A stretch of 64,000 bases of DNA from Azotobacter paspali (GCF_042434745.1 NZ_JBHLSS010000076.1), one strand, 5' to 3'; shown: positions 1 to 9,804, counted from the first letter of the stretch. Made by a program: numbers and translations. The notes: generated by a model not told the origin, from the sequence alone.

Positions 1-201
1 GCCAAGCCGTTGATTTTCAAGGGCTTGCCCTGCCAGGCAGAAAGTGGGGCGCATTATAGGACCTGAAAACAGGAAGTCAACCATTTTCCGTCTTCTGGAC
101 GCCTAAATTACCCACCCACTTTCCAAGGATCACAACTTTCGCTCGATAATGAACGATTTGAGCCGCGTCCCGTTCCGAGCCATGGAGCCTGGCTCAAACG
201 C
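1..201. other. Intergenic region at the left edge
   Basis: About 200 bases downstream of htpG in which I see no convincing gene. It is less GC-rich than the coding regions around it. A weak 5-bp stem (GCCTG/CAGGC) just after the htpG stop could help end transcription, but there is no T-tract, so no terminator is called. Confidence 0.4.
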
Positions 202-2109
202 TCAGGCAGATAACTCCACCAGCAACCGATTCAGGCGCTGCACATAATCGGCGGGATTTTTCAAGCCATTACCTGCCGCCAGTACGGCCTGATCGAAAAT
301 GACCAGCGCGAAGTCCTTGAAGCGGTCCTCATCGACCTCAGTGTCCAGCTTTAAAATCAGCGGATGCGCGGGGTTGATCTCGAAAATCGGCTTCGCTTCT
401 GGAACCTTTTGCCCACTAGCCTCGAGAATCTGACGCATCTGCAAGCCAAGATCCTGCTCGCCAAGAGCCAGAATCGCCGGCGACTCGGTCAAGCGATGAG
501 ACACCCGTACCTCGGTCACTTGATCGTCCAGCACTGACTTCAAGCGCTCGATCAGCCCTTCCTTGGCCTTGGCGGCTTCATTCTGGGCCTGCCTGTCTTC
601 ATCTGTGTCCAGCTTGCCAAGGTCGAGATCACCGCGAGCAACATCCACAAATTGCTTGCCACTAAAATCAGTAAGGTACCCCATCAACCACTCATCAATG
701 CGATCAGTCAACAGCAGTACCTCAATCCCTTTCTTGCGGAAAATTTCAAGATGGGGACTGTTTTCTATCTGGATATGGCTTTCACCTGTGAGGTAATAGA
801 TTTTATCCTGACCTTCACACATCCGCTCCACGTAATCTGCCAGGGCAACACTCTGTTCGCCGGACTCATCCCTCGTAGAAGCAAATCGTAGAAGGCCCGC
901 GATACGCTCTCTGTTAGCGAAGTCCTCCGCCGGCCCTTCCTTGAGTACCTGACCGAAAGCCCCCCAGAAAGTCTTGTATTTTTCCGGCTCGCTCTTAGCC
1001 AGTTTTTCCAGAACATCCAGCACACGCTTTGTCAGCGCGGACTTCATCGAGTCGATGATAGGGGCCTTCTGCAGGATTTCGCGGGATACGTTCAATGATA
1101 GATCATTGGAATCCACCACCCCCTTGACGAAGCGCAAGTACAAAGGGAGAAACTCATCAGCCTGATCCATGATGAATACACGTTGCACATAAAGCTTCAA
1201 CCCTTTAGGTGCATCGCGGTGATAGAGATCGAAGGGGGCGTGGCTCGGTACATAAAGCAGCGAGGTGTACTCCAGCTTGCCTTCGACCTTGTTGTGAGTC
1301 CAGGTCAGAGCATCCTGAAAGTCATGAGCGACATGCTTGTAGAACTCTTGATACTCATTGTCCTTTATTTCGCTACGAGGCCGAGTCCACAAGGCGCTGG
1401 CGCGATTTACGGTTTCCCACTCGATTGAGGCCGGGCGATCCTCTTTGTCATCACTGAAATGCTCTTTTGGCAATTCAATGGGCAAGGCGATATGATCGGA
1501 ATACTTCCTTACAATATTGCGCAAGCGCCATCCATCGGCGAACTCCTCCTCCCCCGCCTTCAAGTGCAGGACGATTCTGGTCCCCCTCTCGGGCTTCTCG
1601 ATCGACGAGACCTCGAAATCACCCTCGCCCTGCGATACCCAATGCACCCCTTCGCTGGCCGGCAGTCCGGCCCGACGGCTGAATACCTCGACCTTTTCAG
1701 CGACGATAAAAGCAGAATAGAACCCTACACCAAACTGCCCGATCAGATGGGAATCCTTTTTCTGATCGCCCGAGAGGCTCTTCAGGAAATCAGCAGTCCC
1801 CGATTTGGCGATGGTTCCCAGGTGAAGGATTGCGTCTTCTCGGCTCATGCCGATGCCATTGTCCTCAAGCGTAACGGTCCTGCCCTCCTTGTCAAAGCTG
1901 ATGCGAATTTTCAGCTCCGTATCATCCTCAAGCAGCTCAGGCCTGGACAGGGCCTCGAAACGCAATTTGTCGGCCGCATCGGAAGCATTGGAAATCAACT
2001 CGCGGAGAAAGATTTCCTTGTTCGAATAGAGCGAATGAATCATCAGGTGAAGCAACTGCTTCACCTCGGCCTGGAAGCTTAGCGTTTCTTTTTGAATATC
2101 CACAGTCAT
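202..2109 (-). CDS. htpG: Molecular chaperone HtpG (Hsp90)
   Basis: Bacterial Hsp90, a cytosolic ATP-dependent dimeric chaperone. The 635-residue product has the full family length. The N-terminal GHKL ATPase domain shows NASDAADKLR near residues 41-50, DNGIGM near 85 and GQFGVGFYSAF further on; middle and C-terminal dimerisation domains follow. An in-frame ATG lies 36 bases upstream (2145), but the start at 2109 is preferred because homologues begin MxVExQKETLxF and a GGAG motif sits 10 bases before it. What is odd is the upstream side: only 42 bases separate the ATG from the end of an intact IS5-family element, so the native heat-shock promoter has probably been displaced. Identity is certain; expression state is inferred. 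Confidence 0.97.
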   Translation of the reverse strand: MTVDIQKETLSFQAEVKQLLHLMIHSLYSNKEIFLRELISNASDAADKLRFEALSRPELLEDDTELKIRISFDKEGRTVTLEDNGIGMSREDAILHLGTIAKSGTADFLKSLSGDQKKDSHLIGQFGVGFYSAFIVAEKVEVFSRRAGLPASEGVHWVSQGEGDFEVSSIEKPERGTRIVLHLKAGEEEFADGWRLRNIVRKYSDHIALPIELPKEHFSDDKEDRPASIEWETVNRASALWTRPRSEIKDNEYQEFYKHVAHDFQDALTWTHNKVEGKLEYTSLLYVPSHAPFDLYHRDAPKGLKLYVQRVFIMDQADEFLPLYLRFVKGVVDSNDLSLNVSREILQKAPIIDSMKSALTKRVLDVLEKLAKSEPEKYKTFWGAFGQVLKEGPAEDFANRERIAGLLRFASTRDESGEQSVALADYVERMCEGQDKIYYLTGESHIQIENSPHLEIFRKKGIEVLLLTDRIDEWLMGYLTDFSGKQFVDVARGDLDLGKLDTDEDRQAQNEAAKAKEGLIERLKSVLDDQVTEVRVSHRLTESPAILALGEQDLGLQMRQILEASGQKVPEAKPIFEINPAHPLILKLDTEVDEDRFKDFALVIFDQAVLAAGNGLKNPADYVQRLNRLLVELSA

Positions 2110-2151
2110 GGTCGTCTGACTCCATACAGATGGCATATATTGCAACTCTAA

Positions 2152-3343
2152 GGATGGTCTGAAGTAGTCATGTATTTCTGGCTGACTTCAGCCCCCGCCG
2201 ACTTTGAACGCGGAGAATCGATCAAAAACGATCGGATCATCCGCTCGCTTCTGCATTTTTAGCCACCACGAGCACGTCGCGGCGACCGTTTCCCGCATTA
2301 CAGGCGCACCTCTCCTGCATTCGTCAGTAAATGTCGACGCACCATCCAAAGGTTCGATAGGGCGAACAGCGTCACCAGCTGTGCGGTGTTCTTCACCAGC
2401 CCTCGGAAATGCACCCTGGTGTAGCGAAACTGCCGCTTGATCACCCGAAACGGATGCTCGACCTTCGCGCGTACCTGCGCCTTGGCTCTCTCGATCGTGC
2501 GGATCTGCTTGTAGAGCACGCTGTGTTTGCCATGTTTCTTGTAGGCACTGCGCCGGGCCGCGATCTGCCAGATGACCTGGCGATCTTCATGTTCGGGGCG
2601 CTTCTCGACCCCGGTATAACCGGTATCGGCACAGACTACGTTTTCCTCGCCATGCAGCAGTTGGTCGACCTGGGTGACATCCGCCACGTTGGCCGCGGTG
2701 ACCACCACGCTGTGCACCAGGCCCGATTCATCGTCGGCGCCAATGTGCGCTTTCGCGCCGAAGTAGTACTGGTTGCCCTTCTTGGTCGAGTGCATTTCCG
2801 GGTCGCGCTTGCCGTCCTGGTTCTTGGTCGAGCTCGGCGCATGGATCAAGGTGGTGTCGACGAGGGTGCCCTGGCGCAGTGACAGTCCGCGCTCGCCCAG
2901 GTAGCCGTTGATCACCTCCAGTATGCCCCCGGCCAGGTCGTGCTTCTCCAGCAGGCGGCGGAAGTTGAGGAGGGTCGTCTCGTCTGGGATGCGCTCCAGG
3001 CTCAGGCCGGCGAACTGTCGCAGCAGAGTGGTTTCGTACAGCGCCTCCTCCATCGCCGGATCGCTGTAGCCAAACCCGTTCTGCATCAGGTGCACACGCA
3101 GCATCGCTATCAACGGATAGGCCGGACGGCCACCTTCACCCTTGGGGTAGTGAGGCTCGATCAGGGCAATCAAGCCCTTCCACGGCACCACCTGATCCAT
3201 CTCGATCAGGAACAGCTCCTTGCGGGTCTGTTTACGCTTGCCGGCGTACTCGGCGTCGGCGAAGGACAATTGCTTCATCGGAGAGCTCGGGCAATGGGAC
3301 GGACGTATTTCACCAGATTCGGGAAGTCTTCTTCAGGATTTCC
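2152..3343 (-). mobile_element. Complete IS5-family insertion sequence, 1192 bp
   Basis: The ends are imperfect inverted repeats: the left end begins GGATGGTCTGAAGTAGTC and the right end, read inward, begins GGAAATCCTGAAGAAGAC. The element is flanked by a 4-bp direct repeat CTAA (2148-2151 and 3344-3347), which fits the YTAR target preference and 4-bp duplication of the IS5 subgroup. Length (about 1.2 kb) and a single transposase ORF also fit. The intact ORF and exact duplication suggest a recent and possibly still active insertion. Confidence 0.9.
2298..3278 (-). CDS. IS5-family transposase
   Basis: DDE transposase of 326 residues filling the IS5 element. The N-terminal part (KGLIALIEPHYPKGEGGRP, LRVHLMQ) is the DUF772-like domain typical of the group. 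The DDE core follows: the first Asp in TLVDTTLIHAP, the second in VCADTGYTG, and the Glu in the C-terminal AKVEHPFRVIKRQF block. No frameshift or stop interrupts it. It is transcribed toward htpG, so read-through from the transposase promoter could reach htpG. Family assignment is very secure; the exact IS name cannot be given without ISfinder. Confidence 0.95.
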   Translation of the reverse strand: MKQLSFADAEYAGKRKQTRKELFLIEMDQVVPWKGLIALIEPHYPKGEGGRPAYPLIAMLRVHLMQNGFGYSDPAMEEALYETTLLRQFAGLSLERIPDETTLLNFRRLLEKHDLAGGILEVINGYLGERGLSLRQGTLVDTTLIHAPSSTKNQDGKRDPEMHSTKKGNQYYFGAKAHIGADDESGLVHSVVVTAANVADVTQVDQLLHGEENVVCADTGYTGVEKRPEHEDRQVIWQIAARRSAYKKHGKHSVLYKQIRTIERAKAQVRAKVEHPFRVIKRQFRYTRVHFRGLVKNTAQLVTLFALSNLWMVRRHLLTNAGEVRL

Positions 3344-3540
3344 CTAATGACTCCCCTAAATGGGGCGTCAAGACGAGATTTCAAGCGACGGATCAGTCTC
3401 GGAGATAGGGCAACTCGATCGACCGGACGCTCTGGGGGCCGAGCCTGGAGTTGGCGGACTTGCCTTCCCCCGGTGCGCCGTCCCGCAAGAGACATATGTG
3501 AGGCAGCTCCGAGAGGCTCCTTTCGTCCGTAGAAGGCCTC

Positions 3541-4180
3541 ATGTCCCGCCCCAGCTTCGCATTACGCCTTTGCAAGACGAGCGCGCGCAGCCGCCCGCAC
3601 TCACTGGTGCACCGAACCTGCATTGCTCTGCTGACGGCAAAGGGTGTGACCAACGCCCGGACGCTCAACGGGGCGGCGTCAGCCTGCCCTCGATATCGCA
3701 CAGGAAAAAGCGCTGCGCCCAATACGGTCTGACGGGTCTGCATGAAAAGGCCAAATCGGGTCGGCCGGGTACCTATGGATGACGCTGCCGTTGCAGCCTT
3801 GCTCAACAATCCTCAACGCTCCACCCGACCCGGCTACGCATTAGAGCGCATATACAACAGCCCAGGCCATTAGGGTCTCCAGGAGCCAGGTCGCGCTACT
3901 TCGAGTTCTTTAGTGTATAACCGCATCGCCGCAAGCACTTTGAACGTTCGAACGCCCCGTACTTCGTCACGAAGGTGCACGACATCGTCGAGTTGACCTA
4001 AGCGCGTGTCGGCAAGAAGAGCCCGTGCCAAGCTTTGCAGCGCACCAGGCCCATGCTGACCATGGGCTGGCGTGACCCACGGCTACCATCCGCCATGGCA
4101 TCACTGACCTGCCAGTCACGCGACGTATCCGTGTTCAGCTTCACCAGAAAATGTTGCAGCTTGCCATCGATGAAGATCTT
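3541..4180 (+). pseudogene. Decayed IS630-like transposase remnant
   Basis: Pieces of an IS630-type transposase survive in several frames. From the ATG at 3541 come MSRPSFALRL, then a helix-turn-helix stretch (GVSLPSISH) and YGLTGLHEKAKSGRPG. After frame changes follow DDAAVAALL, PHRRKHFERSN, PYFVTKVHDIV and QALQRTRPMLTMG, which correspond to the conserved DEKSQIQALDRTQP-type catalytic block; the residue normally read as DEKS is here GKKS. At least two frameshifts, an in-frame stop and the lost catalytic Asp show it is dead. The collinear order of motifs supports one ancestral gene. Boundaries are approximate. Confidence 0.7.
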
Positions 4181-4715
4181 ATTTGATCTCTATATGCTTG
4201 GCCTGGGAGCAACATACGAAGAGGCCTATACAAATGAAGTGATTTCGTTGCAAAGCGGCGTTTCAAGCGGCCCCGACTGCATAGGCAAGACTATCTCTTC
4301 TGAGTCAAAGTGAAGATCTATTTTCCATTGCAGTAAAGCAGCCGGTCGGCAAGCTTTTCGAAACTGGACTCAGAACCCTATAGATAGACGAAGCCTCAGC
4401 ATATGAAGTATTGCCAGGCCGAGCCCACCCTACACGCCCCAAATGAATTCGTCTTTCCCGCCCCCCATACCTGCATCAACCTTGAAAAATTTGAAATGAT
4501 ACGATCTGGGCAACCACACCCAGAATGAACACGAGTCGTAAACTTGCAATTATTATTTTAAATAGCTTCAAATGCATACTTATAAAGCGACTGCTGAATC
4601 AATATTCCGCCGGATACCAGAAGCCCCTATGAGAACCGATACAGTCCTCCATTGAACTTCGGGGGATCGGCATGCTCGAACTGGATAGCGTGATCGCTCA
4701 TCGAAGGAGACCTCC
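4181..4715. other. Gene-free stretch with an AT-rich block
   Basis: No convincing gene. Roughly 4480-4610 is markedly AT-rich compared with the rest of the window and lies upstream of the small lipoprotein gene, so it may contain its promoter or be horizontally acquired DNA. It adjoins the decayed IS630 remnant. Confidence 0.4.
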
Positions 4716-4958
4716 ATGCACAAATCCCTTGCTTATGCCGTACTGCTGGCAGCCACCTTGGGCCTGGCAGCCTGTGACTCATCGAAAGACGAGAAAGCGT
4801 CGCCCGCCGCTCCAGCCACTCCGCCCTCGAGCCCCACTACCCAGGAGAGGCCATTGGAGCCCACTCCACCTGCGCCCACTACTACGCCTGCCCCGTCTAC
4901 TGTCCCGCCGACTACTCCTGCTCCGTCGGAGCCTGAAACCGGGTCCGAGCAGAGATAG
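4716..4958 (+). CDS. Small proline/threonine-rich lipoprotein
   Basis: An 80-residue predicted lipoprotein. Residues 1-19 form a signal peptide (MHKSLAYAVLLAATLGLAA) ending in a lipobox LAAC with the lipidated cysteine at position 20. The rest is low complexity: a short charged stretch (DSSKDEKAS), then Pro/Thr/Ser-rich sequence with PTPPAP- and TTPAPS-type repeats, suggesting an extended, unstructured tail anchored in the outer membrane. A good ribosome site (GAAGGAGA) precedes the ATG by 6-8 bases. It stands alone between IS debris and a LysR gene. No function can be named; the lipoprotein call itself is well supported by the lipobox. Confidence 0.75.
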   Translation: MHKSLAYAVLLAATLGLAACDSSKDEKASPAAPATPPSSPTTQERPLEPTPPAPTTTPAPSTVPPTTPAPSEPETGSEQR

Positions 4959-5438
4959 TTCACGGAAATCTTGACAAACCATGCGGGGAAAGCGCCTCGA
5001 AGCCTGCCGTATCGTGCAGGTTCGACACATGCCCCGGCTCACATCCTGAGCAAGCGGGTTAAGCCTGTCCGCGGTTGTAGAATGGCTACGCACCCGCTCG
5101 CTCAGTACATGGACTGCAGTCCATAGCCAGCCAGACCGGCATACTTGATATCACGATGCCCTCCATCTTGTGTCAAGAGAGCCTGGCAACCATAACCGCG
5201 CCTCATCCATCCCTGACACCTCTTGATGCCAGGCGACGAAGGCTCCATCGCCTAGATATTCCAAGGTCGACGGGGTACCTTTGCTTTCCTCTGCCATGGA
5301 AAAGTAACTCGATTTATGAGTATGGCTAACTACACTATTGAGGCGTGGAACCAATAGCCCCTGACTGGCATGGAGAAAGCTGTCCCACTGCCGAGAGTGA
5401 TAGATGATCGCTTTTTGCTATGGATAGGCCTTCCCCAT
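4959..5438. other. 480-bp region without a recognisable gene
   Basis: Open frames here are short and lack ribosome sites or recognisable domains. The segment lies between two plus-strand genes and presumably holds the LysR promoter; no specific box could be assigned. Confidence 0.35.
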
Positions 5439-6359
5439 ATGGATACCCTGAACAATGTTTCCGACTTCTACCTATTAGTCCGCGTCATCGAAGCCGGCGG
5501 CTTCACGGCAGCAGCCGCCGAAACCGGCATTCCACGCTCACGTCTGAGCCGACGCATCATCGAACTCGAGCAGCGCTTGGGAGTGCGCCTGCTGAACCGC
5601 AGTACCCGCAGCTTTGCGATGACCAGTACCGGCGAACAGGTGTACCGGCACGCATTGGGCATACTGGCCGCCACCGAAGCTGCCGAGGGAGCCGCGCGGG
5701 AAGTACAAGGCGGCCCATCCGGACTGATCCGCCTCGCCGTTCCCAGTCTACTGCAAGAAGTGTTGGGCGAACTTCTGCTCGGCTTCGCGAGCAGTCAACC
5801 CAAGGTAAGACTCGCCCTGGGGTTGCATAGCAACCATGCGGAGCTGTCGCTACAGCGCCACGACTTGCTTCTCTATCTCGAGGGGCAACCGCCAGATAGC
5901 GCCGATATCGTTGCGCACCCTATAGGTCAGGTTCACTTCGTCACGGTTGCCAGTCCGGAACTCTGCAAAAGGCTCGGCCACCTCCGGCATCCCGACGAGT
6001 TGGACGACCGGAACTGCCTCGGGTTCGGTCCGCCGCAGGCCATTCGCCCATGGCTGCTGCGCAATGCCGCGCCGCGACTGCTGCGCCAATCCTGTTTCAG
6101 TAGCGACAACCTGCCGCTTCTCCTCGACGCTGCGCGCAACGGGCTCGGCGTGGCCCATCTGCCGTTCTATGCCTGCGCCGGAGACTTGGCCAGCGGCCGG
6201 CTGCTCCGGCTATTCGAAGCTCACGAGCCGCCAGCCCTTCCCCTGCTGGCACTCACCCCACCGCACCGGGCCATGACACCTGCCATTCGCGCATTGATTC
6301 AATTTATCCGATCGAACCTCGAAGAACTCCAGGAACGAGGAATCGTTCTGGCAACCTGA
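5439..6359 (+). CDS. LysR-family transcriptional regulator
   Basis: LysR-type DNA-binding regulator of 306 residues. The winged helix-turn-helix is at residues 1-60 (DFYLLVRVIEAGGFTAAA, then SRLSRRIIELEQRLGVRLLNRSTR), followed by the periplasmic-binding-like effector domain. An upstream in-frame ATG at 5370 exists, but 5439 is preferred because the family starts a few residues before the DFxxLVxVxExGGF motif. No gene is divergently oriented next to it; the neighbour on its right is convergent, so its target is not evident and may be distant or lost during IS activity just upstream. Confidence 0.9.
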   Translation: MDTLNNVSDFYLLVRVIEAGGFTAAAAETGIPRSRLSRRIIELEQRLGVRLLNRSTRSFAMTSTGEQVYRHALGILAATEAAEGAAREVQGGPSGLIRLAVPSLLQEVLGELLLGFASSQPKVRLALGLHSNHAELSLQRHDLLLYLEGQPPDSADIVAHPIGQVHFVTVASPELCKRLGHLRHPDELDDRNCLGFGPPQAIRPWLLRNAAPRLLRQSCFSSDNLPLLLDAARNGLGVAHLPFYACAGDLASGRLLRLFEAHEPPALPLLALTPPHRAMTPAIRALIQFIRSNLEELQERGIVLAT

Positions 6360-6453
6360 TCCCGTCGCATCAGCCGGCGCGAAGCCGGCTGGCCGTACCT
6401 CACGGCACGCAGTGTTCCGGGAAAACTTCGCCCCCTTTGGAAAGGCTCCCGAC

Positions 6454-8262
6454 TCAGTCTGCCCTCTCCACCTCTCGCTGCTGTAACTGCCACATCCGTG
6501 CATAGTGGCCACCCCGAGCCAGCAGATCGTCATGACTCCCACGCTCGACGATCCGTCCACCGTCCATCACTAGGATTTGGTCGGCATTCATCACCGTGGA
6601 CAGGCGATGGGCGATAACCAACGTGGTGCGGCCGCGCTGGATATGCTCGAGTTCGGCCTGGATGGCCCGCTCGGACTGGGAATCCAGCGCGGAAGTAGCC
6701 TCGTCGAAGATCAGAACGCCGGGATTCTTCAGGATCGCCCGGGCAATCGCCACGCGCTGCTTCTCGCCACCGGAGAGCTTCAGGCCACGCTCGCCCACCT
6801 GAGTATCGTAGCCATCGGGCAGGCTCCGGATGAATGCATGGATGTGCGCGGCGCGGGCCGCGGCCTCTACCTCCTCGCGACTGGCCTCCGGGCGACCATA
6901 ACGGATGTTGTAGAAGATGCTGTCGTTGAACAGCACAGTATCCTGGGGAACGATGGCGATGGTCCCGCGCAACGAAGCCTGGGTTAGTCGGCGGATATCC
7001 CGGCCATCGATGAGGATAGCTCCGCCGTCGACGTCGTAGAAGCGGTACAGCAAACGGGCCAGGGTCGACTTGCCCGACCCCGAGTGTCCCACCACAGCTA
7101 CGGTACCACCCGCCGGGATCTCGAAATCCACATCGTGCAGGATCTGCCGGCGCGGGTCGTAGCCGAAGCGCACCGCCTTGAAGCGCACGCTCGGCCGGGT
7201 AGCGACCAGCGGCTCGGCATCCGGCGAATCCTGCACGTCCTGGCGCTCGTCGAGCAGACCGAACAGGCGCTCCATGTTGGTCAGCGCCTGCTTCACTTCG
7301 CGGTACATCATTCCCAGCAGGAATAGCGGCGCGGAGAGCTGCAACAGATAGGCGTTGACCAGCACCAGGTCGCCGACCGTCATGCTGCCGCCGACCACCC
7401 CGGCGGCAGCCAGCCACATCATCGCGGTGACGCCGATCGAGACCAGTACGACCTGGCCGAGGTTGAGCACGGCCAGGCTGGTGGTGGACTTGACCCTGGC
7501 ATTCTCCAGACGGTGCAGGGTCTCGTCGTAGCGACTCGCCTCGTGCTCCTCGTTATTGAAGTACTTGACCGTCTCGTAGTTGAGCAGCGAATCGACCGCC
7601 CGTTCGTTGGCCCGGGTATCGGCTTCCACCGAGGCGCGATAGTAGCGGGTGCGCCATTCAGTGATGGCGAAAGTCCAGCCCCCGTAGGCTAGTAGGGTAG
7701 CCAGGGTGACGGCGGCAAAGCGCCAGTCGTAGGCCCAGACCAGCACGGTCGTGACCAGGATCACTTCCAGGAAGATCGGAATGATCGAATACAGGGTCCA
7801 GTCGAGCAGATCGGAGATGGCGCTGCCGCCGCGCTCCACGTCGCGCGCCACGCCGCCAGTACGCCGACCCAGATGGAATTTCAGACTGAGCCCGTGCAGA
7901 TGACGGAACACCTTGAGAGTGACCTGCCGCGAAGTCCGCGCCATGACCCGGGCGAACACCATCTGACGCAGTTCCGTGAACAGGCTTACGCCGATCCGCG
8001 AAGTCCCATAGGCCAGCAGCAGGCCGACCGGCAGCATCGGCAGACTGGGCTCGACGTTGAGACCGTCGACGATCCGCTTGAGGACGACAGGCACCAGCAG
8101 GTTGCACAGCTTGGCAACGAACACCAAGCTCAGAGCCAGCAATATTCGCCCCAGGAAAGGACGCAGATAAGGCAGTAGATCGGCGATCACCGCGAAATCG
8201 CTACGCGCTTCGCGGGCCCGCCGCAGCGGAGCGGCTCCGGAAGCCGAATGGTCTTGGCTCAT
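6454..8262 (-). CDS. Atm1-type ABC transporter (fused permease and ATPase)
   Basis: Half-size ABC exporter of 602 residues. The N-terminal half has six predicted membrane helices; the C-terminal half is the nucleotide-binding domain with Walker A GHSGSGKST, signature LSGGEKQR, Walker B VLIFDEATSALD and the switch histidine in VIAHRLSTV. The block VDSLLNYETVKYFNNE is characteristic of the Atm1/HMT1 subfamily, which exports glutathione-linked compounds across the inner membrane; substrate here is inferred from family. The start at 8262 (MSQDHS) is chosen over an upstream in-frame ATG at 8397 because the extra 45 residues are Arg/Cys-rich and unlike the family. Confidence 0.92.
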   Translation of the reverse strand: MSQDHSASGAAPLRRAREARSDFAVIADLLPYLRPFLGRILLALSLVFVAKLCNLLVPVVLKRIVDGLNVEPSLPMLPVGLLLAYGTSRIGVSLFTELRQMVFARVMARTSRQVTLKVFRHLHGLSLKFHLGRRTGGVARDVERGGSAISDLLDWTLYSIIPIFLEVILVTTVLVWAYDWRFAAVTLATLLAYGGWTFAITEWRTRYYRASVEADTRANERAVDSLLNYETVKYFNNEEHEASRYDETLHRLENARVKSTTSLAVLNLGQVVLVSIGVTAMMWLAAAGVVGGSMTVGDLVLVNAYLLQLSAPLFLLGMMYREVKQALTNMERLFGLLDERQDVQDSPDAEPLVATRPSVRFKAVRFGYDPRRQILHDVDFEIPAGGTVAVVGHSGSGKSTLARLLYRFYDVDGGAILIDGRDIRRLTQASLRGTIAIVPQDTVLFNDSIFYNIRYGRPEASREEVEAAARAAHIHAFIRSLPDGYDTQVGERGLKLSGGEKQRVAIARAILKNPGVLIFDEATSALDSQSERAIQAELEHIQRGRTTLVIAHRLSTVMNADQILVMDGGRIVERGSHDDLLARGGHYARMWQLQQREVERAD

Positions 8263-8526
8263 GGGGAAAATCTCTCGACGGCTGAACAGGCTGTCACGCA
8301 AAGCCCGGTTTCGGACCGGACATGCTGGCCCGTCCGACAGCCGACTGCAATCTCGACGACCAGCACAGCCGGTCGATGCCGGGGAACTCTGTACCACACC
8401 TGGGCAGTCTACCCAATGAGCTTCATCATGCCGACCGTGGTTTCATCACGCAGCGGATGCAGGTACTCCCTCTGCTAGAAAGATATCAAGGAGAGCGATT
8501 TGCTCATTTCCCAGGAGCAACGAAGC

Positions 8527-9804
8527 ATGCAGTCCCCCCAGCCGCCCCACGAGAGTGCCCCGCCAGCACTCGCGGAGCGCTTTCAGCGCATCCGCGCCAC
8601 CAGTGAGGCGATCTGCGCACCGCTGCAGATCGAAGACTACGTCATCCAGAGCATGCCCGATACGAGTCCGCCGAAATGGCACCTGGCCCATGTCAGTTGG
8701 CTCTTCGAAACCTTCGTGCTGCAACCTTTCCTGCGTGGTTACCGGGTCATGGACGAAGCCTACGACCACCTGTTCAACTCCTATTACGAGACCCACGGCC
8801 AGCCTTTTCCCCGCGCCAGCCGCGGCCTACTCTCGCGTCCCGGCGTGGCCGAGGTCTATCGCTATCGCCAGCACGTCGACACGGCCATGGGCGAACTGCT
8901 CGCCCAACCGCCGGAAGAGCATGGCGCGGAGATCGTCCGCCGCGTCGAGCTGGGCCTGCAGCACGAACAGCAGCACCAGGAACTGCTGCTCATGGACATC
9001 CTGCATATCCTCGCGCAGAACCCGCTGCGGCCGGCCTACCGCACCGACCTGCGGCCAGGCCCCGCGCAAATGCCGGACGAGCCTCGCTGGCGGGACTACT
9101 CCGGCGGCCTGCATCAGATCGGCTACCGCGGCGAGGGCTTCGCCTTCGATTGCGAGACGCCACGGCACCGCCAGTTTCTCGAAAGCTTTCGCCTAGCCAG
9201 CCGGCCGGTGAGTTGCGCCGACTACCTCGCCTTCATGGGCGACGGCGGCTACGCCCGCCCGGAATTCTGGCTGGCCGATGGCTGGAACCTGATCCGTCAG
9301 GCCGGCTGGCTTGCGCCGCTGTACTGGCAGCGCACGGACGGCTGCTGGCTGGAAATGACCCTGGGTGGCCTACGTCCGCTAGACCTGCAGGCGCCGGTCT
9401 GCCACATCAGTTTCTACGAAGCCGACGCCTATGCCCGCTGGGCCGGCGCCCGCCTGCCCAGCGAGGCGGAATGGGAAATCGCCGCCCGCAGCCAGCCGAT
9501 CACCGGCAACCTCCTCGAGAGCGATCACCTGCATCCAGTCGCCTCGCCACAGGCCGCGCCGATATACCAGTTGTATGGCGATGTCTGGGAGTGGACCGCC
9601 AGCGCCTACCGCCCCTACCCGGGCTTCAAGCCGCTGCCGGGTGGTCTCGGCGAGTACAACGGCAAGTTCATGTGCGGGCAGATGGTCCTGCGCGGTGGCT
9701 GCTGCGTCACCCCGCGGGCGCATATCCGCGCCACCTATCGCAACTTCTTCTACCCAGCCATGCGCTGGCAATTCGCCGGGCTGCGCCTGGCCAAGGAGGC
9801 TTGA
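8527..9804 (+). CDS. egtB: Ergothioneine biosynthesis protein EgtB
   Basis: Non-heme iron sulfoxide synthase that joins a thiol donor to trimethylhistidine in ergothioneine synthesis. The N-terminal DinB-like domain supplies the iron ligands: H55 in WHLAHVSW and H146/H150 in HEQQHQE. The C-terminal part is a formylglycine-generating-enzyme fold (PVCHISFYEADAYARWAG, EAEWEIAAR, GDVWEWTASAYRPYPGF, LRGGCCVTPRAHIRATYRNFF). A TTG at 8500 with AAGGAG would add nine residues; the ATG at 8527 with CAGGAG nine bases upstream is preferred. It is followed two bases later by egtD, so the two are co-transcribed. No egtA, egtC or egtE lies nearby. Confidence 0.93.
   Translation: MQSPQPPHESAPPALAERFQRIRATSEAICAPLQIEDYVIQSMPDTSPPKWHLAHVSWLFETFVLQPFLRGYRVMDEAYDHLFNSYYETHGQPFPRASRGLLSRPGVAEVYRYRQHVDTAMGELLAQPPEEHGAEIVRRVELGLQHEQQHQELLLMDILHILAQNPLRPAYRTDLRPGPAQMPDEPRWRDYSGGLHQIGYRGEGFAFDCETPRHRQFLESFRLASRPVSCADYLAFMGDGGYARPEFWLADGWNLIRQAGWLAPLYWQRTDGCWLEMTLGGLRPLDLQAPVCHISFYEADAYARWAGARLPSEAEWEIAARSQPITGNLLESDHLHPVASPQAAPIYQLYGDVWEWTASAYRPYPGFKPLPGGLGEYNGKFMCGQMVLRGGCCVTPRAHIRATYRNFFYPAMRWQFAGLRLAKEA

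Noticed and set aside
1..60. Possible RNA gene or gene end at the left edge
   Set aside because: No tRNA-like cloverleaf or coding continuation could be traced in the bases available.
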